Of a stretch of 64,000 nucleotides of DNA, positions 26,417-38,399 are shown one piece after another. A program made the translations under genes and the position numbers. The stretch spans positions 9,555,619-9,619,618 of the forward strand of contig JANPWX010000054.1 of assembly GCA_024734555.1 (NCBI GenBank), read 5' to 3'. The notes under the pieces are model-generated. The model was not told the origin of the DNA, searched no databases, and saw only the letters and a list, made by a program, of their open reading frames with translations. Position 1 is the stretch's first letter. Each line of letters opens with the position of its first letter. The stretch is from Trochalopteron elliotii (taxonomy: Eukaryota; Chordata; Aves; Passeriformes; Leiothrichidae).

Positions 26417-29400
26417 ATCTGCAGCGCAGAACTGTTGTAGGAAAATAGGCTTTGATTATATGCCTTGATCACATTTTGGCTCTATAAAGTCTTTTTCAGG
26501 CCTGCCACTCCTTGCTGACACATTACCAGGTCACCTCCGCTTCCGTCCTTTTGCTCTCTTTTTCCCAGGCAGGCCATCTGCCAGGTCTTTTTGGCCAGGT
26601 GCCATTCAGTGAGCCTAAGGAGGTCTCCTCTGCAGACCAGAATTACTCTTCAGACCAGATAGAAATCTATTAAAGCTGTGGGATTTTTTTAACTGCTTTT
26701 GTGGGCCATCAATAGTATACTTGTTCATATCCTTTTGAGGAACAATACATATGGCTTCTTGTGAGTCAGAATGAATTTTCTTGGCAACCAACCATGTTTA
26801 GGAGGTGAATTTGCCAAACCCTAAGTTGTTCAGTGTCCTTCTGTCTCTGGGGCATTTTAATCTCTGCAGCCATGAGGTTCTTGAAGTATTTGTGTCAGGC
26901 AGAACTCTCATTGCACAGAAAGGTGGTTTTTCTGCCTGCCAGTTCTCAGTGCATTTCCTGCTCAATCCTCTGTCCCTGCTTTCAGAAATGATTGGTAAAG
27001 TGTCCTTACCTTGCTTGCATAGGTTTCTGTTGTCTATGGCATGAGTACTGCTAAGAAAAGAAGTACCAAAATACTGACGTATTTTTGGAAACTCTTCCAA
27101 GTTTTCAAATACCTTTGCCTTCAGTTTGTTTTCTATCAAGTTTTTGCATGAGTTCCCAAGGGAACAGTAGGAGTTGGTGTCGCCTTTTAACATGACTGAT
27201 AATGACACTCTGCAGCTGGGAATGAACAGCATGGTGAATGTGTGGTTTTAGGAGGAAATGGTTCCTTGTTTCCTTTCACACTGCTTTCCAACAGGATGAT
27301 CTTACTTTCCTTCATTGTATTTAGTATGAATTACCAACATCCTTTATAGGATGGCTTATCTCCTTCCTCCTTGAATAATGTTTAACCTTCAAGGAGCTAG
27401 TTTCTTGCAAATTAGGAAGTACACTCCTTTTCAGATCATCATGAATATAGAGTAGCAGTGTATCATAATATGCTGAATACCTTGGAGTTCTCATTCTGTT
27501 CTGTGGATGGAAACCAACCAGAAGGGCAGTTCTACTCCCACCTGCTGGAAAGAATGTTGGTGGGGCATATAATTGATTCTATTTCTGCAAACTGTTGATG
27601 GAGAAATTCAGGCACAGCACCACTCTTTGTGCTTTAGCAGGTCTGGAATTGAAATTTGACCCTCAGTGTTATAAGGGACAGATATCTCTAATGAGAAAAG
27701 CAATGAATGATTCCTTTTCTTCTGCAGAGATTAAGAAGCTCTGGCTGCAGGCCAGGCTAGCTCTGCTTGCACCTTTGTACACCACTGTCAGTGTAAATGT
27801 GGACACATTTGAAGGTGCTGATTCACATGGTATGTGATATTGCATTACAGTTTTGTTACTGACAGTGGGTTGGGTAAGTGATTCTAGAGAAACCACAATC
27901 CCCTGTGCTCAATGGATCAGCTACTTCAAGCTTTATTTACTTAATTAATTAATTACACTCATTTTCAGGCCTTGTGCTAGTGGTGAGGGTTAGTGGATTC
28001 CTATAGAACTAATGAAAGCTTATGGACTGCTGTAAAAAAGTTGCATTTAGGAGCCACTTTAGTGTGATCAATTAATTTTTCATACCATAACAGCCTTTGA
28101 GAAGGAATCCCTACTTATTTGACCAACCACACGTGGATCATATTCTTAAAACAGGTGAATAATTGAAATTCTTTAATGTGTAATGAATTGTGAGGGATTT
28201 TTCAGTTCTATTTTCTTTTCCTAAGGCAGAAATGCCTTACAACATGGGCATGTGAAGAATGTGTTCACTGCATTCAACCACTTCAAATTTATGGTACTTC
28301 ACTTTATTGCAGGGTATCTGTGTTGGAGAAGGTCAGTAACCAGAAAGGTACAATTAGCTTACCTTATTGATGAACCCACAGAATAAAGCTGTTGCAGCTG
28401 CAAGTATGAATGGATTAAACCACTTTAAATCTGATTTATACAAAATTAGCTTATACCTACAAGTAGCAATTTAGCCTATAGTTAGACAAAACACAGGGCC
28501 ATAGATATGGTTACTATTGGTAACCTCAGAGTGGACATTAAAAATTCAAGCTTCCACTTCAAGCTTTCTGCTTGAATCTATTCCTTGCTTATTTGGTACA
28601 TGATAATTGGAAAAGCAAGGCAAGTACACACTCCCTAAGTGGTGCTGGGGGAAGCACCTTGTATGCAAAAAGCTACAAGACAAATATTCTCATTCCTTTC
28701 CCAAATCATTAAGCAATGCTGTGCTTTTTATTGTGTCTGCTTTCATGCTGTGTCATTTATCAGTGAGGGGTTTTCCTTCTCTTCAAGCTAAGACAAGACT
28801 GAGAGAATGCTGAGGAGCTCATAAAAATATTGCTTTTGATCAACTGGGGAATTCACCGATACATAATTAGAAATGATCACCTACTCGAGTTGTCTGGATA
28901 ACAAGAGGTCTAGTCCACAATAGAATCTGTTAATAGTTATATATTTCATATGCCTTTAGCAATGTCATCATAGATAGATATTTGATCTATCCAATTTGGC
29001 ATCCTGCCTTTTGACCTGGCTGTTAACTGAGAGTTAGGTGAGCAGCACAGTTTCCAGTGTCCTCTCTCACCATGAAAATACACATAAACTGCTTTACTGT
29101 AGTAGCCAGTTTTGTGCCTTTGGAGGGACCCTGGATTCAGGAGCAAAGCTAAGTTTTAGTATCAGCTCTGTCACTGACTCACACATTGGCTGTAAGAACC
29201 TTCACTGCTGTTGGATTATTTAAAATGTCCAGCCCATTCCTTTAAAGCTTGTCTTTTCTTATGATTCTTGGGATCTTTTGTAGAGTTATTATTAGTTTTC
29301 AGTTCAAAGCAAACCTATTCAAATACATTCAAATTAATTCCCTGAACCAACATCTTAAAACATGTTCTTTAACTGCAAGTGTCTGAAAATTCTGTTGATA

Positions 29401-31767
29401 GTCAGAAAAGTTAGCTGTCTGTCAGGCTTGGGAAATGTCAATCTGTTGAGTTGAAGATCTGCTCCCTGGCTGAACTCTGCTCATGTGCCAGGTCATCTGC
29501 AGCTTCACCTCTAGGAGATGAGGATGAAGGCCTAGTATATTGGTGAAGTCTGGAAGGAGGCTTGTTTCCTTCCCTTGCACATGGCTGGTGAATCTGCTAA
29601 CGCTGTATGTTATACAGACTAAAAGCTAAAAAATACAGACATGAGACCAGAGGATGCAAGGAAACAAAAAGCAGTAAGCAACAAATACATATAGGTAACC
29701 CGTAGGTAGCTGGGTACCCAAGGAGTGAAGGGTACAATACTGTTTGAAGAGATTTGGAGAATTTATTGAGGGCACAGGGATGACTGGATGAAAACCATGT
29801 ATGTATCCATTGACATTTACATGACAGAAGCTATTTATGAAAGAAATGTCACTTAGGGGAATGCCTGGAACAGATTGTTCAGATTGTAAGGTTGTAAGTG
29901 TGTCTAGGCTGGAAACTGAATTCTCTGACCATCACAGCTATTGGTCTGGGGCACTTTTCCAAATGAAGAAATGAGGCAAAAGCATGTTACTCTTTCACAG
30001 ATAAGATCAGTCATTTTAAGAAACAGGATGTTTTGAAGTGGCTTCCTTCAAAATCCAAGGCTCAGCACATCCCTGAATTTGATATTCTTAATATTTGTTC
30101 TCTCGCAAATTAAAGCATTACTTTTCTAAGGATCCTTGTACTGGGGTTCTTATATGTTTGCTTTTGAGCATCTGTGTTTGGATAATTTAATCTTTGTTTT
30201 CATCTCTGTCGCTGGACTTCTTCAAGGAAACCAAAATATTTTGTAGAAAGAAAAACAGTGCTATTAGGGACAGGCTGAAGACATAATGGAAATACACCAT
30301 GCAGTGTATCCTGCTTTTAATTGGTCATATCATTCAACTACTGCTAGTTAGAGAAGACACTGGAAACAAAATGTTTGGCCTCAGAAAAACTAAACTTATA
30401 AAAAAATAAAAAAATATGTTATAAAAAAATATAGAAAATTGATAAATCAGATTGAAACTAGTCTTATGGAAAATCTCAGCAAACAATCATCATACAATGG
30501 CTGGGATAATTTCAAGTGTGTTAGAGGTACAAATGGGCTTGAAATAACATGGGGCTTTTTGCTTTGAGTTACAGCATTAATATGATAAAGCTTTGATTCT
30601 TTACTGCTGTATTTACCCAAAAGAAAGACTAGTTTTTTTAAGTTAAACTACTTGGAAAAAGTAATTCTAGATTCTGTCATTCTCCCTTTAGGTTAATGTG
30701 GTAATTAATATCTGCTTTTTAAAACAGAACAACTTTTCAAAAGCTTTCTTTTTTCATTCAGATTATGTAGCATTATGTAGTAGCCACAGCACAAAACCAT
30801 CCTACCATTTTGCTTCTACTTTTCTTTCAAAGTTGTCCTGTTTGTTTGTCCTATCCTTAGTTTGTCCTGTGACAACCAGGCTACCTGCCAGTTGTACTGG
30901 GCAGTTTTCTGATATCCCTTAAATGCCTCAGCTATTGAATAGCTGTAGGAATATCAGTTATAGATCAAAGCCCCATTATGGTAAGGAACTGTACAAACAT
31001 AAGGAGAGGACCCGATGTTTTACCTTAAAAGGTACAGGTACCTAATTGGTCAGCTGGTAGCACATTTGTTTTGAATCTTACCTCTGTGCAGGATGGTGAC
31101 AATGAATATCTCTTTAGTGAGCCAGTGAAGAGGCTTTTCTGCCTGTCTTTTTTTCTTTAGATAGTATACAATGCATTGGCTACAACATTGAGCTACACTT
31201 TTGCTTTCCCCCCAAGCGTGATTACTGGGGTTGTATGCCACAAGGTGAATGTGGTTGGTGTTTGCTACCATTGCTCCATGCCCCTCAGCAAAGGCAGGCC
31301 AGTGTGGCCCAGATGCCAGGGTGGTGTGCTCATCACCCCGAGCCCTGCCAGAGTCACAAGCAAGGCAGGTTTGTTTCAGACAGAGTTGGACTCTGGGTGA
31401 GTCAGGGCTGTGCACGCTGCAGCTCCACAGACCTCTGCAGAATGGCAGCCACCTGTGCGTGGAGAGGAGCTGGTGATATGTGTATGTGCTGAAGGCACTC
31501 AGTAATTTCCATTTTAGATTATAGGAAGTTTTGGGGTGCATTTTCCAGATATAGCTGGTTCATTTGTGAGTCCCAGCTAGGCACTTGTCCTGTAAGAGCA
31601 GAGTTTCCAGGAAAGCTTTCCATCCAAACAGATTTTTTTATCAATTCGCAATGAAGATTAAAGCTGGGTCACCATAGGCACAGAAGTATGAAGGGGCTCC
31701 TGCTTACCCAAAGCAGTGAACTAAATTATAATTTTTTGTCCAGGATAAAGAAATATAATAAGGAGAC

Positions 31768-31810
31768 TTTTTTTTTTTTTTTTTTTTTTTGTTCTTTTTT
31801 TTTTTTTTTG
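31768..31810. repeat. Long poly-T tract next to a CpG island
   Basis: A run of 23 T, then a short GTTC interruption, then 15 T. Beginning about 20 bases further right the composition switches to CpG-rich. Read on the minus strand, a GC-rich segment is followed by an A-tail, which superficially resembles a retrotransposed copy, but no polyadenylation signal or parent gene is recognisable. Confidence 0.85.
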
Positions 31811-31849
31811 CACTTTTAATCCCTTTGTGAGAAGGAGAGAGGGGTGCCA

Positions 31850-32035
31850 GGGAGCAGCAGGGGCGGGAGCAGCTCGCCGGGGAAGGTGAGCTGTGCCCGC
31901 GCCGGCTGGGGCGCAGTCGGTGAGCGGGGCAGGCGCGGTGCCGGCATCCAGCCCCAGCCAGCACAGCCGCCAGCGGAGCACGGAGCGGCACGGCCGAGAT
32001 CACGCCAGGAGCGCAGCAGGGCAGGGAGGTAGAGA
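31850..32035 (+). promoter_or_regulatory. Small CpG-rich island A, possible promoter
   Basis: About 190 bases of high GC with many CpG dinucleotides, set in AT-rich DNA. On the + strand it contains good splice-donor matches (GGAAG|GTGAGC with the junction at 31885|31886, and TCG|GTGAGC near 31920), the arrangement of a first exon. No long reading frame with recognisable homology follows, so if it is a promoter the transcript could be non-coding or an unrecognised 5' UTR. Strand is inferred only from the donors. Confidence 0.4.
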
Positions 32036-35000
32036 GCAGGCATGTTCACACCCTCGACACAGCCTGGGCAAGGATCGAGGCTGAGGATCTTAGCTTCAGC
32101 ATCACTCCTCAGCTATTAATTCCTCAGCCTGGAATAAAAGGGCAGGTCCCAGTTTTCTAATCTGAACCCAGATTACAGTGGAACACTATCAGGACAGACC
32201 TGGAGTACAGACACAGAAACCCTGGGGCAGGGGAGGTGCAGGGAGGGCTCTGGCAGGTAGAACTTGAAGTGTAGCTCTGGCTCCAGGGACTGGATGGTGA
32301 AGGTACGGACTTGCCTCCGTTTGCTCAGACCTGTTTCCAGTTGTTTATGCAAGAAAATCTGAAGTGCCTGTTTATTTGCAGACGTTGTTCATATCAGTAA
32401 AGTATGGATTTGGCTTTGATTTTAACAAGGTAAGTAAGTCCAAGTGTTTGGGGTTTTCACTTATTTGTCAAATTAACAGTTCAAAAGCCAAAATCTTTAG
32501 AAAAGCTTAAATTACCAATTAGCCTATTCCTGACATGTGAGGTGGACAGCATTTAATCATATCTACTATCCACATAACATTGTTCTGACAAATGATAGGG
32601 AGAGATATCATTATTATGCAATATATAATCCAGAGGAGGAAAATGGGTCTCAGTGAGGTCAAACAAGAAGTGAGCCAGCATGTGTGAGGTCAGTCTTCCA
32701 AGAATTAATATTTGGCACATGAAAACAACTGAGGGTCTCTTAATTTTATTTTTCCCCAGGGTTACTGAACATCCACAGCTTGCTTTGAAATTACCAGGAC
32801 CTCAAACATTTCTGAAAATCAGTTCATATTTGTCACCCACTTCTACTTCTAAATAGATATGGTAACTTCTGGTGCTGCAGTTTGAGCCAAGCAACTTGCA
32901 TACAGAGAATCCTCTTCTGGAGGATTAGAAACTGGGATCCATGATTGAAGAATCATGTTTACAACCAGGTTTATTGTAAAGTTTCTGGGTATCTGGATGT
33001 GACAGGATGAGAGCAGTAGCTTTGCTCCATTACTGTGTTTGAATCCAGTTCATACTAGTTGCCTTGCTGATGTTTTTTTCTTCATTTTCTGATTTTTCCA
33101 GCTCACAGATGCAAACGAAAAGCTGTCTGTGGAGTCTATACAATACAGCTTTGCTGAGGCAAATCTTCTTAACCCTCTGACATGTCATTCTCATTTGGCT
33201 CATCTCTTGCTAGTGAAAAATGCACTCTGCATTTGGGGCTGAAACTCTACACCAGCCCCAGGAAGAAGCCCACACTCTTGGATTCCAAGGGACTGAATGA
33301 AGCAGACTGCACCATTTCCCACCACACAGGAGCACCCAGCTGTAACCAGCACCTACACTGCACCTCCAACCCACTTCTAGGTGAGTCAATGGCACAGAAT
33401 ACCACTTGCCTAGCAGAGTGAAGCAAAGGATTTCCTTCATACATCACCAGCTGAGACCAGGGACTGAAACCTCTTGGGAACAGCCTCCAGATGGATATTA
33501 GCCTGGAACTGGAGTGTTCCCAAATATTTGAGGAGCCCCTCTGAGCCTTCAACCAAGGTGTCTTGCTGGCTACCCATTTCTAACCCAAGTACTATGTTAC
33601 TAATTTCCAAGACAGTTCTGGTTGGACCAAATAACTTGTGTCAAATTTGATGTTCAGTCTTGCTTTTACAATAAGAATTAATTAATTAATTAGTATTGCC
33701 ATAGCTCTGTGGCTATAGCTGGCTGCTTTCTGTAGGGTCTTCTAAGGAAAGGCTTAGGCTTCTGTGGATACAGATCCAAGATGAGCAGTGAATCAGGCTC
33801 ACTTCTTTGGCTGGGTAGGATATGTCTAAGATCCTTCTTTTCCTTCCTCACTCCCCAGGATACTGACAAAATTTTGCAGAGAAGCTTGCAGAGCACATTG
33901 TGAACTAGATCAGCTGCATAACAGAGCTTATTAGTGGAGCTTGCCAGTCTCTTCCAAATATCACAGTTGTCTTCACATTTTGAAAACCAATCAAAATCAA
34001 CAGCACATAACAGATTACAGCTGTAGTAAACATTTCCCTTGGCCATGGCAAACAGCCCTGGGAACCCTAAACTGCAAACAACAGCCCCTCCTTCTGTTTG
34101 CAATGGGGATGCACATTTAGGTTCAACTCTGCAAAAACTGTTTTTCTCCCAAATTTTTGTTTGTCCTTTGTAAGCCACTTGGGGAGCCATAACATCCAGA
34201 ATATTACATTTAGAAAAATTAAATTCCCTGAGCAAACTGGGGCTCATTATTCTGGAGTTTATTAAAAACATAGACTCTAGTAGAAACATATATTAATCAT
34301 GGATTGCTGAGAGGCATGCACACCCACATAGTATTCATTTCTCACTGGCTACAGGTTTATCTGGTTAATCCCACACATTGATATTCATTAGCTAAATGAA
34401 TACACCCACAGCCAAACAGCATGAGTTTGCGGGGTTGTTAGTTGGCATAACTTCAGTGACTGTTAACAAGCCTTCATTCTTTATATACCAGTTGTCAGTC
34501 AGAGCCCTGTTTGTGATTTATAGGAGAGATAACTGCTATCATATCTTGCAAATAAAGAGGTGAAAGGAAAAAGCGTAGGGCTTGTCTGAGGCTACTCTGG
34601 AGCCAGCAACTTAAAATATGACAGCTCCAGGTCTATATTTGCAAATGTAAATTGTCTGATGGCATTGACCTTTTCCTACTGGTCACAATTCCTATGAGGT
34701 GCCTTAGGTCACAAACAGAGCCTGTATTTGAAAATAATTTTTCAAGAATAAGAATAATGAGCTCTCAGAGTCTGTGTTAATTTTAGATGTTGCCACAGAA
34801 ATGTGTCATGTTTCATGGTGTATTATCCTTTCACTCTTTGATCAATTCCTTCTTCTTGTTGGGTTTACAATTAAGTATCTTGCAGGAGATTCCTCATTTT
34901 GATTGGATTTGCTGATTACTTGTCGGGGCATTGCAGGAATTAGACTGCAGGAAGGTGATTTGTTTGGGGAGCACCACACCCAGCCGTTCCCTCACACACC

Positions 35001-35369
35001 TCAGAGCCAAAGCAGCCCTTGCAGAGGGGTAAGTGCTGAATTTCATCACCTGCACTACTGTCTGTGCTTGGGGCTGAGCTGGGGCAGAGCTTGGATTGCA
35101 CGTTTACAGGAATCTTGGGTTGCTGTTCAGATAGCCGAAAATTCAGACAAAGCCAATTCCTACAGACAGCATAAACCCAGTGTTTTACTTGAAATTTTTC
35201 TGTCACTGTAAATTTTTGAAGCAGCTTGAACAGGTCATGTCTTTAAAATCTTGAAGTCAAATTTCACAGATTACTAAGGACACAAAGTACGGCTAAAAAA
35301 AAAAAATAAATCTCATCGTGTCACAGTCTGAACACCTTACGGATAAAATTAACTGCTGCTGTGTGCAGC
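32036..35369. other. Non-coding DNA between CpG islands A and B
   Basis: No recognisable exon. It contains the 199-codon minus-strand frame described separately, and a TTAA-type tandem (attaattaattaatta) at 33675-33692 just past its stop. Confidence 0.5.
33690..34289 (-). other. Unexplained 199-codon open reading frame, cysteine-rich
   Basis: An uninterrupted frame of 199 codons on the minus strand, the longest unexplained one in the window that does not cross the assembly gap or lie in GC-rich sequence. The conceptual product has about 14 cysteines, with pairs spaced like C-x7-C and C-x3-C, a central stretch VYYSCNLLCAVDFDWFSKC, and a basic, proline-containing C-terminus. I do not recognise the family. 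There is no signal peptide or clear transmembrane segment, and no splice sites are obvious at its ends. It may be chance, a decayed transposon or retroviral fragment, or a lineage-specific gene. I do not call it a gene. Confidence 0.15.
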
Positions 35370-35440
35370 CCGCAGGCCAGTGCAGGCGTCCGGCCGCACG
35401 GCCCCGGCGGCGGCTGCCCGGCCGGGCCCCTCCGGGACCA

Positions 35441-35550
35441 GGATGCCCCGGGACGCCCCGGAATAGACCAGGATGCCTCGGGATACCCTGGGATACCCCG
35501 AGATACCCCGGGATGCCCCGGGACAGCCCGAGATACTCGGGGATACCCCG
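35441..35550. repeat. GC-rich decamer minisatellite, 11 copies
   Basis: Eleven consecutive 10-base units with consensus ggataccccg. Variants include ggatgccccg, ggacgccccg, agataccccg and ggataccctg, and one diverged unit gaatagacca. There is no length change between units. Because 10 is not a multiple of three, the array is unlikely to be coding; the collagen-like Gly/Pro translations are a by-product. It sits wholly inside CpG island B. Confidence 0.93.
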
Positions 35551-35592
35551 GGGTAGCCCCCGCCCAGAGAGGGGCCGCGGCACTGTGCGGGA

Positions 35593-35606
35593 GCGCCCCC
35601 TGGCGG
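35593..35606 (-). promoter_or_regulatory. CTCF-like binding motif
   Basis: The + strand reads GCGCCCCCTGGCGG. On the minus strand this is CCGCCAGGGGGCGC, differing at one position from the vertebrate CTCF core form CCACCAGGGGGCGC. It lies in CpG island B, 43 bases after the decamer array. CTCF sites of this quality commonly act as insulators or loop anchors. Several CpGs inside the motif could make binding methylation-sensitive. Occupancy cannot be judged from sequence alone. Confidence 0.6.
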
Positions 35607-35681
35607 CCGCCGCCGCCCGTCCCGGCCTCGGGCCCCGCCGCGTTGTCCCCTCCGGTGTCAGGGGGGTTTCGCATTCTCGGG

Positions 35682-37144
35682 TGAGTGTTTTCATCCCTCT
35701 TTCCAGGTATATGGAATGTTCTGGCTGTCGCAAGTTGCAATACCCTCGGGTTGCTCTAGTCTTCATCTCGCCCAGCTCGCCCCTGCCAGGCATCATCGGG
35801 ATCCCTCCCCTCTGCAGTTCCAGGAGTGTTGCTTGTGCTGTCACTGAACAGTTGATCTATGAAAGCATACATTTCACTTGTTTACAGCCAAGTGTCTTGT
35901 GGAACTAGAATTTAATATTTTAACCCTGTTAGGAAATGATAAAGGAAATTACGTTACTGTAGTTGTGCGAGCGTTCTGCAAAGGGGAAGTTTGAAAAGGC
36001 ATCAAAGGAAAAGAGTATCTCAGTAAATATAAACAAAGTGAGAAGACTTTGAGCAAAAGACTAAGAGCAAAATATTAGTCTTAAGGTGGCAGCCATTTAG
36101 ATATCCTTGACTCTCACAAGGGCTGCATACCTCTGCTCAGGGTTGTGATCTATTTGTGCCGGCCCAGATGACAGCTGGGAGGGAGCGTTCAGAACCTTGC
36201 TTGGGATTGAGAGATCTGACCCAATTCCTTCAGAAAGTACCAGCTCAGTTCTGTCCAGTCCATGACAAGGCTCAGGCTGTGGGGTAGGAGGGTGTTTCTG
36301 ACTGGCCCTGATGTGCTTTTGGGGAGGCAGAGTGGCAGCAGCAATGTGAGGAACTCTGGAGGAGCATGTCACCCTGTTGTTCTGAAACCTGCTAGCCTGA
36401 TACTCACCTGGCAAGCCTAAGACTACCTGGCTTGGTGCATTCCAGGAGACAATACCATGACTAGCTACTTAATGGAAAGGATATGTTTATGGCACTTATC
36501 AGTTTCCTTCTCTTCTGTCTTTCTCTGAATCTCCTTGTTATTTTATATACAAGTTTCACATCACTTTACTTTGTTACCTTTCTAATTTGAACAGTCTTAG
36601 TTTACTTAACATTCTCTGTAAGAGTGGTGTTCCATGTATTTAGCTATCTTTGGTGCCCTTCTTACTTATGAATAGCAATGATCAGCTCAGAGTTCATAAT
36701 TTCATACATGAAGCTGGAATTTTTTCTCCTCGAGCATCACTTGACATTTAATTGCAGTAATGAGTGCAGGCGAGTGAGAAGGAGCAGAAAAAAGAAACAT
36801 GAGTGGAAAAGTGTGGGATGCTGCCTTCTGGGGGCAGTGTGAGCTTGTGTAATTACAGTAACTGTGATCAACTTCCTTTCTCATGTGCAAACACACGGTG
36901 GTTGTTTCAGGAATTCCTCTTATGTTGGAACTACTTCCCCATAGGGTCTAGTCTAGCTCTTTACATCTCCTGTGTTCATTCACAGTGGGGCCATCACTTG
37001 ACTAATTAAGTAGATCCTTCCCCTTCCTGCAACATCCACTTCCCAAAGTTCTGTCTCTTTTTACCTTAACTATCTTTGGAGTAATTTTTTTCTCAATAGC
37101 TAAGCATGTTGATTTTTCCCTTATTACCTACTCCTAGTAGAGGG
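35682..37144. other. Non-coding DNA between CpG island B and the LTR-like fragment
   Basis: No recognisable exon. A minus-strand frame of 105 codons at 36097-36414 is preceded by a good donor-like word (CCAG|GTGAGTAT near 36406-36417, minus strand), but the protein is unfamiliar and no partner exon was found. The sequence left of 37145 may include the unresolved upstream part of the LTR-like fragment. Confidence 0.45.
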
Positions 37145-37258
37145 CTATTTAAGGGGTTCTACAGGGATACCCTTTGTGGAGGCCAGACTTCAATAAAGAT
37201 TGCCTCAGCAAGCTGCTAGATCCAGTGATCAGAGGTTCTCCTGCCTGTTGTGTGACAG
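37145..37258 (+). mobile_element. Solo-LTR-like fragment (TATA, polyA signal), endogenous retrovirus candidate
   Basis: A TATA-type word ctatttaagg (37145-37154) is followed 38 bases later by AATAAA (37192-37197) and then about 60 bases rich in tgcctcagc and gttctcctgcc, ending near tgtgtgaca. The compact order TATA box, R region, polyadenylation signal, U5 is that of a retroviral long terminal repeat, and resembles the avian retrovirus layout. No primer-binding site or gag/pol sequence follows, so if real it is a solo LTR. The 5' boundary was not found. It could also be a chance arrangement. Confidence 0.35.
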
Positions 37259-38399
37259 AAGCAAGTGACATCTTCAGCCTGGGAAACGTTAATTCACATT
37301 AAACTGGGTGCTGACAGGTAGACTTTCGGGTCTTTGATGTCTCCTGTTACAGTATATATGCAATATATAGCATCATTAATTTCTGAAAAGCACAAGAAAT
37401 TAATAATTGATATAGGTTTGATTGTTGTAGGACAATGCTTAGAAATGTCTTGCAGTAGGTGCTGAGATGAAAATAAAAGGAAGGAGTACCTCATAGCTAG
37501 CCCAGCCTGATGTAAAATTTGCAGTAATTTTCAGGGTAAATTACTTAAGTGAATTATGATGGCATCATGGGGTATGCTTCTGCATTTGTTCTTGTGTTTT
37601 TCCCACTCCTTTTTATATGTAGTATTAAAAGGCTATTTTAAATAGGTTGTTAGAAATTAAATTTGTACATACGTACTCAGCTATCTTGTATAAATCAGGT
37701 ATACTCCTCAAATATATTAGTGGATATTTGTAATTTCTCCTCTAAGTAGTTAAAAAATACCAAGTGATAAAGATAATTTCCTAAGTGCCAAAAATCTTTT
37801 TAACCTGGTAAACTGAACGTAAATAATGTTTCCTGATTTTACCAGTGAGGTAAATGACACAGAAAAGGGAGAAATTGCTTCTGAGTCCCTTTTCTAAACA
37901 CTTTTCTTCCTTGATTAGGAGTTCTGCCTCTGTAATGATGTCCAGTCATAACTTCTTAATGCAACTCTCTCATTATCTCATTGTATTGTTGTACATCCCT
38001 CTGTAAATACTTGCTGACCTGTGCAAATAAGAAGCTCATCTCCAAAGAGCTGTTTGCCGCCAAGAAGGCACAAAAACCATTCAGTAGAGGAAATTGTTCA
38101 TGATAAGAAGGCAGGATCATCTGCTTCAAGATCCTATGGTAAGGTTTGATTTTAACAAGGGAACACTGGTAAATGAGCACAAAGAGTTTTACAGGAGCAG
38201 AGGACAGCAAAAGCAGAAGTTGTGGTGTTGAAAGCTGGACACACACACAGCTGACTGAAAGGAATGTAGTTTTGCCGTGTGGGTAACTCATAACTCCTTA
38301 AACTGGAAGTGTTTTCTTAGCTAATTAAGCCGCAGGATTAAAATGACTGTTGTAGATGTGGTTTTAATCCTCGGGCAGTTTAGGGATATTGACAGCTGG
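37259..38399. other. AT-rich non-coding DNA
   Basis: Nothing recognised. Frames of 60-111 codons, such as 37956-38291 on the minus strand, have no family signature. Confidence 0.5.

Larger units (their letters stand above)
16859..31767. other. AT-rich gene-desert stretch
   Basis: Fifteen kilobases with no recognisable exon, RNA gene or transposon. Several open frames reach 85-155 codons (for example 19484-19951 and 26798-27232 on the minus strand, 27595-27837 on the plus strand), but none shows a protein-family motif or plausible splice junctions. Small simple repeats and one palindrome within it are listed separately. The region could hide conserved enhancers of a flanking gene, which only cross-species alignment would show. 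Confidence 0.55.
35370..35681 (+). promoter_or_regulatory. CpG island B, possible promoter or insulator
   Basis: About 310 bases of very GC-rich, CpG-dense sequence in an AT-rich setting. It contains a decameric tandem repeat and a CTCF-like motif (listed separately). It ends on the + strand in a strong splice-donor match, CTCGG|GTGAGTG (junction about 35680). A pyrimidine tract and AG acceptor-like word follow within 30 bases. Long open frames in several phases across it are products of the repeat and the lack of AT-rich stop codons, not evidence for a protein. Confidence 0.5.

Noticed and set aside
31050..31541. 163-codon minus-strand frame
   Set aside because: No recognisable domain, overlapping open frames on the other strand, and no splice or promoter context. 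It does not resemble the serine protease expected from mammalian synteny.
35293..35908. Open frames of 107-196 codons on both strands with collagen-like Gly/Pro repeats
   Set aside because: Produced by translating the 10-base GC-rich tandem repeat and its CpG-island flanks. Several frames are open at once and the unit length is not a multiple of three.
36097..36414. 105-codon minus-strand frame with a strong donor-like CCAG|GTGAGTAT near its start
   Set aside because: The donor lies near the 5' end of the frame on that strand rather than its 3' end, no partner exon was found, and the protein is unfamiliar.
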